Shown here: positions 60,519-64,000 of the stretch, in pieces | How positions within the stretch are numbered: position 1 is the first letter of the stretch | Layout of the letters: every line of letters begins with the position of its first letter | NCBI GenBank assembly: GCA_009377695.1 | Contig: WHTP01000001.1 | Span: 1-64,000 of the forward strand | Direction: 5' to 3' | Origin: Hyphomicrobiales bacterium | GTDB lineage: Bacteria > Pseudomonadota > Alphaproteobacteria > Rhizobiales > Xanthobacteraceae | Length of the DNA: 64,000 nt | The notes under the pieces: generated by a model | Seen by the model: the letters and a program-made list of their open reading frames with translations, nothing else | What the model was told of the DNA's origin: nothing | Databases searched by the model: none | Position numbers and translations under genes: made by a program

Positions 60519-61661
60519 TTATTTCACCGTGAATTCCTTGATCATGTCAGGTTTCGGATCGAACCCAAGCCCCGGCGTGTCCGGCAGCGTGATCCAATCT
60601 CTGTCGAGCGGCGGCATGCCAGTGAAGATCGCTTCGCAGGTCTTCACAGCCGCCGTCTGGTACTCCACCGTCGTGCCGGCGGCGCAGCCGCCCTGCACAT
60701 GCATGTTATGCCAGAAGTAGCCGCCGCCGTTGATCGGCACGTTAAACGCCGAGGCGAGGCCGGCAATGCGTATGCAATTGGTGATCCCGCCGGTGACGGA
60801 GACATTCGGCTGCAGCACGTCGATCGCGTTGTGCAGCAGCATGTCGCGATAGCGGAAGGCGAGCCCTTCGCTCTGGCCGGCGTGCAGCGGCATGGTGGTG
60901 CGGCGGCGCATGTCGGCCATCAGCAGCGCGTCGTTCTGCACCAGCGGCTCCTCGAAGAAGCTCACGTGATAGGGCGCGATCAGCCGCACCAGCTCCATCG
61001 CGTGCGTGAGGTCGAGCCGGCACTGCGCGTCGATGCCAATCTCGATCTCGTCGCCGAGCGCCTCGCGCAGCGCCTTGATGCGGCGCGCGTCGTTGCGAAC
61101 GATCTCGATCATCGGCTTCTGGCCGCGCAGGTTGTCGAGGCCGGGACGGCCGACCTGCGTCTTCACGCATTTGAATCCCATCGCTACCAGTCGCCGCGCC
61201 GCCTCGCACAACTGGTCGATATCGGCGCCCGGCACGCCGATGGTGGCGTAGGCCTGCACCTTGTCGCGTGCGGCGCCGAGGAGCTTCCAGACCGGCGTGT
61301 TGAGCGCCTTGCCCTTGATGTCCCAGATCGCGGTGTCGATCGCCGAGATCGCCCAGCTCGCATATTGCACCTGCGCGCCGCCCGAGAGCGTCCAGTAGAG
61401 CACGTGCCAGATGCGCTCGTTGGCGAGCGGGTCGAGCCCATGAAGCTTCGGCCCGACATTGTTGATCTGCACCGCCACCGCCGCAGAGTCCGAATGCTGC
61501 GTGATGCCGTGACCTTTGAGACCGGTGTCGGTCTCGACCTCGACGAAGCACGCCGAGGCCGCGTTCTGCCGGTTCACGCCGAGCCACGAGAAGTCGCTCA
61601 GCACGCGCAGCGGTACGGCATGAACGCGGGCGATCTTGTGTTGGATGGACTGTTGCGACAC
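60519..61661 (-). CDS. Mandelate racemase/muconate lactonizing-type enzyme
   Basis: A 380-residue enolase-superfamily protein from a GTG with GGAG upstream. The capping domain is residues 1-125. Barrel residues visible: CVKTQVG (first Lys present, second replaced by Gln), metal ligands in EIGIDAQCRL and FFEEPLV and AGQSEGLA, then DVLQPNVSVTGGITN (Asn where many members have Asp) and the His in FWHNMHVQ. The metal site looks intact and the base pair altered, so dehydration or lactonisation of an unusual acid is more likely than mandelate racemisation. Confidence 0.85.
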   Translation of the reverse strand: MSQQSIQHKIARVHAVPLRVLSDFSWLGVNRQNAASACFVEVETDTGLKGHGITQHSDSAAVAVQINNVGPKLHGLDPLANERIWHVLYWTLSGGAQVQYASWAISAIDTAIWDIKGKALNTPVWKLLGAARDKVQAYATIGVPGADIDQLCEAARRLVAMGFKCVKTQVGRPGLDNLRGQKPMIEIVRNDARRIKALREALGDEIEIGIDAQCRLDLTHAMELVRLIAPYHVSFFEEPLVQNDALLMADMRRRTTMPLHAGQSEGLAFRYRDMLLHNAIDVLQPNVSVTGGITNCIRIAGLASAFNVPINGGGYFWHNMHVQGGCAAGTTVEYQTAAVKTCEAIFTGMPPLDRDWITLPDTPGLGFDPKPDMIKEFTVK

Positions 61662-61762
61662 GTCGTTTCTTCTCCCCCGAGACGTCTTTGTATGCGGATC
61701 AGCGTAGCGTAATCCGCCACTCATTGGAGCAAGAATCTCGATCGTGCCGCGTACTCCGTCGA

Positions 61763-61786
61763 CCTCTCCCCGCAAGCGGGGAGAGG
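61763..61786. repeat. Palindromic hairpin between operon genes
   Basis: CCTCTCCCCG (61763-61772) pairs perfectly with CGGGGAGAGG (61777-61786) around CAAG. A common intergenic hairpin type in GC-rich proteobacteria. It lies between the M24 gene and the enolase-superfamily gene and may attenuate transcription between them. Confidence 0.6.
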
Positions 61787-61823
61787 GAGCACACCGAGTT
61801 CGCCCGCCCGGTCAGTACAACTC

Positions 61824-63014
61824 TCACAGCTCCCAGATCTTCTGCTCGGTCTTGTGCAGGTGCTCGACCGTGCCGTCCCCCTTGATCAGGAAGTTGTCGC
61901 AGATGAAAGCGAAGTTGGTCGGTTTAAAGAAGCCGGGATGCACCGCCATGTTCATGTTGGCGGCGAGCGGCATGGTCTCGTCGGAGCGCAGGAGCGGGCG
62001 CTCGACCAGGTCGTAGCCCTGGCTGTGGCCGAACAGGCGCATCTCCGGCGGCGCGCCGCGGCTCTTCATATACTCGTTGTGGCTTGCATAGATCTCGGCC
62101 GGCATCGCGCCGATCTTGAGGTTCTTCACCGTGTGCTGCTGCGCGTCGACCACGACCGCGAAGGCGTCGTGCAATTCCTGGCTGGCCTTGCCGAGCACGA
62201 ACGTGCGCGCGAGCTCCGCGTACTGGCCGCCGGGCCCGTTGTTCTCGATCAGGAGCGTCATGTAGTCGCCTTTCTGCATGACACGGCCCTGGTAGTGACG
62301 CCCGCGCAGCACGGCAGGCTCCCCGAGCGGCGCCGACGAGCAGCGGAACAGGCCCTGCTCGCTGCCGAGTAATTCTCCCTCGTATTGTGCGAGCGCGGTC
62401 AATTCACTGTCGCGCATGCCGGGCTTGATCTTGGGCAGGATCGCTGCCCACTGCGCGTCCTGCATCGCGGCGGCGCGGCGGATCTGCGCGATCTCTTCGT
62501 CGCTCTTGATCGCCTTGATGCGGTCGACCCAGTCGGTGGCGTCGACGAACGTCACGTTGCCGGCTTGCTCCTCGGTGACGCGCACGAGGTCGTATTGCAG
62601 GCGCCCTTTGCCGACCCAGCCCACGGTCTTGCAGCCGCGCCGCTTGATCTCCTGCGCCACCAGCGCGCCGTCGTATTCATGGGTGTAGCCGACCGAGAAG
62701 AACGACGGGCTGAACACCCATTCGCCGATGCCGGGGTTGAGTGGGTCCTTGCCGCCGAGCGTGTCGCGGCGGCCCATACTGCCCATCTCGATCACGGTCA
62801 TGAGGTCGTCGCGGTAGAAGATGACGTTGCGCGGATAGTCGTTGTGCGCCGGCACGTCGGTGAACCATTTGACGTAGCCGCCAAGCCAGTCGCTCGAATT
62901 CTGCGTGACCAGCGCGTCGATGTTGCGCGTCTCCATCTCCTTGCGCACGGCGGCCCAGCGGCGCTCAAGCTCTTTCATGGAGGTGGGGAATTCGACGCGC
63001 TCGATGGGTGACAT
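61824..63014 (-). CDS. M24 (Xaa-Pro peptidase/creatinase) family hydrolase
   Basis: A 396-residue protein starting MSPIERVEFPTSMKELERRW after a GAGAGG site. Creatinase N-domain (residues 10-150) and pita-bread C-domain are present (SDEEIAQIRRAAAMQDAQWA; GQYAELARTF; FGHSQGYDLVERP). The usual ligands Asp-Asp-His-Glu-Glu read Glu/Asn, Glu (AELARTF), His (GHSQG), His (AVHPGF for EPG) and Cys (FICDNFL). Most metal ligands are therefore lost, as in creatinase-like non-metal hydrolases. Probably a C-N or related hydrolase of the acid pathway, not a peptidase. Confidence 0.8.
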   Translation of the reverse strand: MSPIERVEFPTSMKELERRWAAVRKEMETRNIDALVTQNSSDWLGGYVKWFTDVPAHNDYPRNVIFYRDDLMTVIEMGSMGRRDTLGGKDPLNPGIGEWVFSPSFFSVGYTHEYDGALVAQEIKRRGCKTVGWVGKGRLQYDLVRVTEEQAGNVTFVDATDWVDRIKAIKSDEEIAQIRRAAAMQDAQWAAILPKIKPGMRDSELTALAQYEGELLGSEQGLFRCSSAPLGEPAVLRGRHYQGRVMQKGDYMTLLIENNGPGGQYAELARTFVLGKASQELHDAFAVVVDAQQHTVKNLKIGAMPAEIYASHNEYMKSRGAPPEMRLFGHSQGYDLVERPLLRSDETMPLAANMNMAVHPGFFKPTNFAFICDNFLIKGDGTVEHLHKTEQKIWEL

Positions 63015-63040
63015 GATTTCCTCTCTCTTCTCACTTGTAG

Positions 63041-63118
63041 CCCGGATGAGCGGAGCGAAATCCGGGACCGTCCATGCCAATTGTTAGGGTGCCCCGCATG
63101 TCGCTTCGCTCATGCGGG
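63041..63118. repeat. Inverted pair of TAGCCCG hairpin repeats
   Basis: Copy 1: CCCGGAT (63041-63047) / ATCCGGG (63060-63066). Copy 2 on the other strand: CCCGCATG (63093-63100) / CATGCGGG (63111-63118). Both carry the shared core TAGCCCGxATGAGCGxAGCGA, in opposite orientation 26 bp apart. This core is a widespread intergenic repeat in proteobacteria. Confidence 0.7.
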
Positions 63119-63125
63119 CTACCGG

Positions 63126-64000
63126 CTATCGTTTCACGATGAAGCGCATCTTCTCCTGATGACCTTCGCTAAATGCGCGCAAATTCTCGACCAGGAGCGG
63201 CATCACCTGATCGCCATAGGTGTCGGCCATGCCGCCAACATGCGACGTGATGAACACATTGCGCATGTCCCACAGCGGCGAGTCCTTCGGCAACGGCTCG
63301 GTCTTGAACACGTCGAGCCCGGCCCCGGCAATTTTTCCCGCCTGCAGCGCGGCGATCAAGGCGTCCTCGTCGACCACGCCGCCGCGCGCGATGTTGATCA
63401 GCACGCCCGTCGGCTTCATCGCATTGAACACCGACGCGCCGATCAGGTTGGTCGTCTCTTGGGTGTGCGGTACAAGCACGATCAGGAAGTCCGCCTGCGC
63501 CGCCGCCTCGTTCATGCGCGCACGCGGCAGGACCGCGTCAAAATACGGTGCCTCACCGCGGCCGTCGCTCACGCCGACAACCCGCATGCCGAAAACCTTG
63601 CAGCGGTGGGCGAGATCTTCGGCGATCGAGCCGACGCCGATGATCACTGCGGTGCGATCGACCAGCAGACGTTGCTCGACCCGGTTCCAGCGGTGCGCTG
63701 CCTGCGTCTCGAACAAGTCGCGGAAGTCGCGCATGAAATGCAGCATGAAGATGAAGGCAAGCTCCGACATCTGCAGGCCGTGGAAGCCGCGTGCCGCCGC
63801 CAGCACGACCTGCTTGCCCAGGTTCGGCAGCGCCTGGATGTGGTCGGTGCCAGTGGTCAGCGCCTGGATCAGGCGAAGCTTCGGCATCTTGGCGACGAGC
63901 TCGGGAAAGATCTCGTCGGTGCGGATGATGAGGATGTCGGCGTTCGCGCATTTCGCCAGCGCTTCGGCGGGATCATGTGCGGCATCAAAGCGCAGGTCGG
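63126..64000 (-). CDS. D-2-hydroxyacid dehydrogenase, 5' end outside window
   Basis: An NAD(P)-linked D-isomer-specific dehydrogenase. The frame is open to the right edge (before the ATG at 63887 it reads DPAEALAKCANADILIIRTD, then EIFPELVAK), so the start is outside the window. The nucleotide fold reads AVIIGVGSIAEDLAHRCKVF, the catalytic Arg lies in LINIARGGVVDEDAL, the Glu in VFKTEPLPKDSPLW and the His in FITSHVGGMADTYG. It is upstream of the M24 and enolase genes on the same strand and probably in their pathway. The substrate is unknown. Confidence 0.88.
   Translation of the reverse strand, partial: DLRFDAAHDPAEALAKCANADILIIRTDEIFPELVAKMPKLRLIQALTTGTDHIQALPNLGKQVVLAAARGFHGLQMSELAFIFMLHFMRDFRDLFETQAAHRWNRVEQRLLVDRTAVIIGVGSIAEDLAHRCKVFGMRVVGVSDGRGEAPYFDAVLPRARMNEAAAQADFLIVLVPHTQETTNLIGASVFNAMKPTGVLINIARGGVVDEDALIAALQAGKIAGAGLDVFKTEPLPKDSPLWDMRNVFITSHVGGMADTYGDQVMPLLVENLRAFSEGHQEKMRFIVKR

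Noticed and set aside
1-64000. tRNA or rRNA genes
   Set aside because: No cloverleaf-like segment with the conserved GGTTCGA-type arm and acceptor stem, and no rRNA-like sequence, was recognised in the gaps between genes.

Overview
The window comes from a GC-rich alphaproteobacterium, most likely of the order Hyphomicrobiales (the Bradyrhizobium/Xanthobacteraceae neighbourhood). I infer this from the assimilatory nirBD-nirC cluster, several orphan Bug/TctC-type solute-binding proteins, a Liv-type ABC operon, LuxR/TetR/Crp regulators, a globin-coupled chemoreceptor and the style of the intergenic repeats. No rRNA, tRNA, CRISPR array, intact transposase or phage gene was seen. The window reads as ordinary chromosome with accessory patches. 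It cuts into a gene at both ends: a radical SAM/SPASM enzyme at the left and a D-2-hydroxyacid dehydrogenase at the right.

Left part (1-11 kb). A tightly overlapping operon encodes a radical SAM/SPASM enzyme, an unrecognised 304-residue protein and an NTF2-like protein. It is followed by a zinc-ribbon/glycine-repeat membrane protein, the tail of a dead IS5-type transposase and a frameshifted membrane protein next to a TetR regulator. Then comes nitrite assimilation: a sigma-54-type promoter and a structured leader with an ANTAR-like hexaloop hairpin, then nirB, nirD, a formate/nitrite channel and a fused PP2C phosphatase/protein kinase with a C-terminal membrane anchor.

Transport and envelope part (11-30 kb). 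A TetR gene faces an ABC exporter operon across two palindromic operators that flank a -10 box. Next come a small periplasmic metal-sensor-like protein, a MipA/OmpV outer-membrane protein and an EF-hand protein. A DevBCA-like exporter operon, led by a four-cysteine periplasmic protein, diverges from an OmpR-type two-component system. A decayed SDR gene follows. At 22.5-30.2 kb lies a type I secretion locus (HlyD-like adaptor and PrtD-like ABC protein). It adjoins a 401-residue Asp/Leu/Gly-rich exported protein, two small acidic proteins, a membrane protein and two LuxR-type regulators. I consider this the best candidate for a little-described system.

Middle (30-45 kb). A series of hairpin elements bounded by CTAG sits in the gaps around a Crp/Fnr regulator, a Bug protein and an S41 peptidase. 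Beyond are a P-loop protein with a 41-residue lysine-rich partner, a cyclase-AAA-TPR signalling protein, a GGDEF/EAL protein, a flavin monooxygenase, and an HtrA-like protein that has lost its catalytic triad and is coupled to a LuxR regulator.

Right part (45-64 kb). This part mainly encodes uptake and catabolism: a complete Liv-type ABC operon with a frameshifted VOC gene at its end, a soluble globin-type chemoreceptor, a cupin, an orphan SsuA/THI5-like binding protein beside a class II aldolase, two orphan Bug proteins, an exported isoaspartyl methyltransferase-like protein, and a leftward cluster (dehydrogenase, M24 hydrolase, enolase-superfamily enzyme, Bug protein) that looks like a small acid-degradation pathway of unknown substrate. 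All assignments are by reading; no database search was run.
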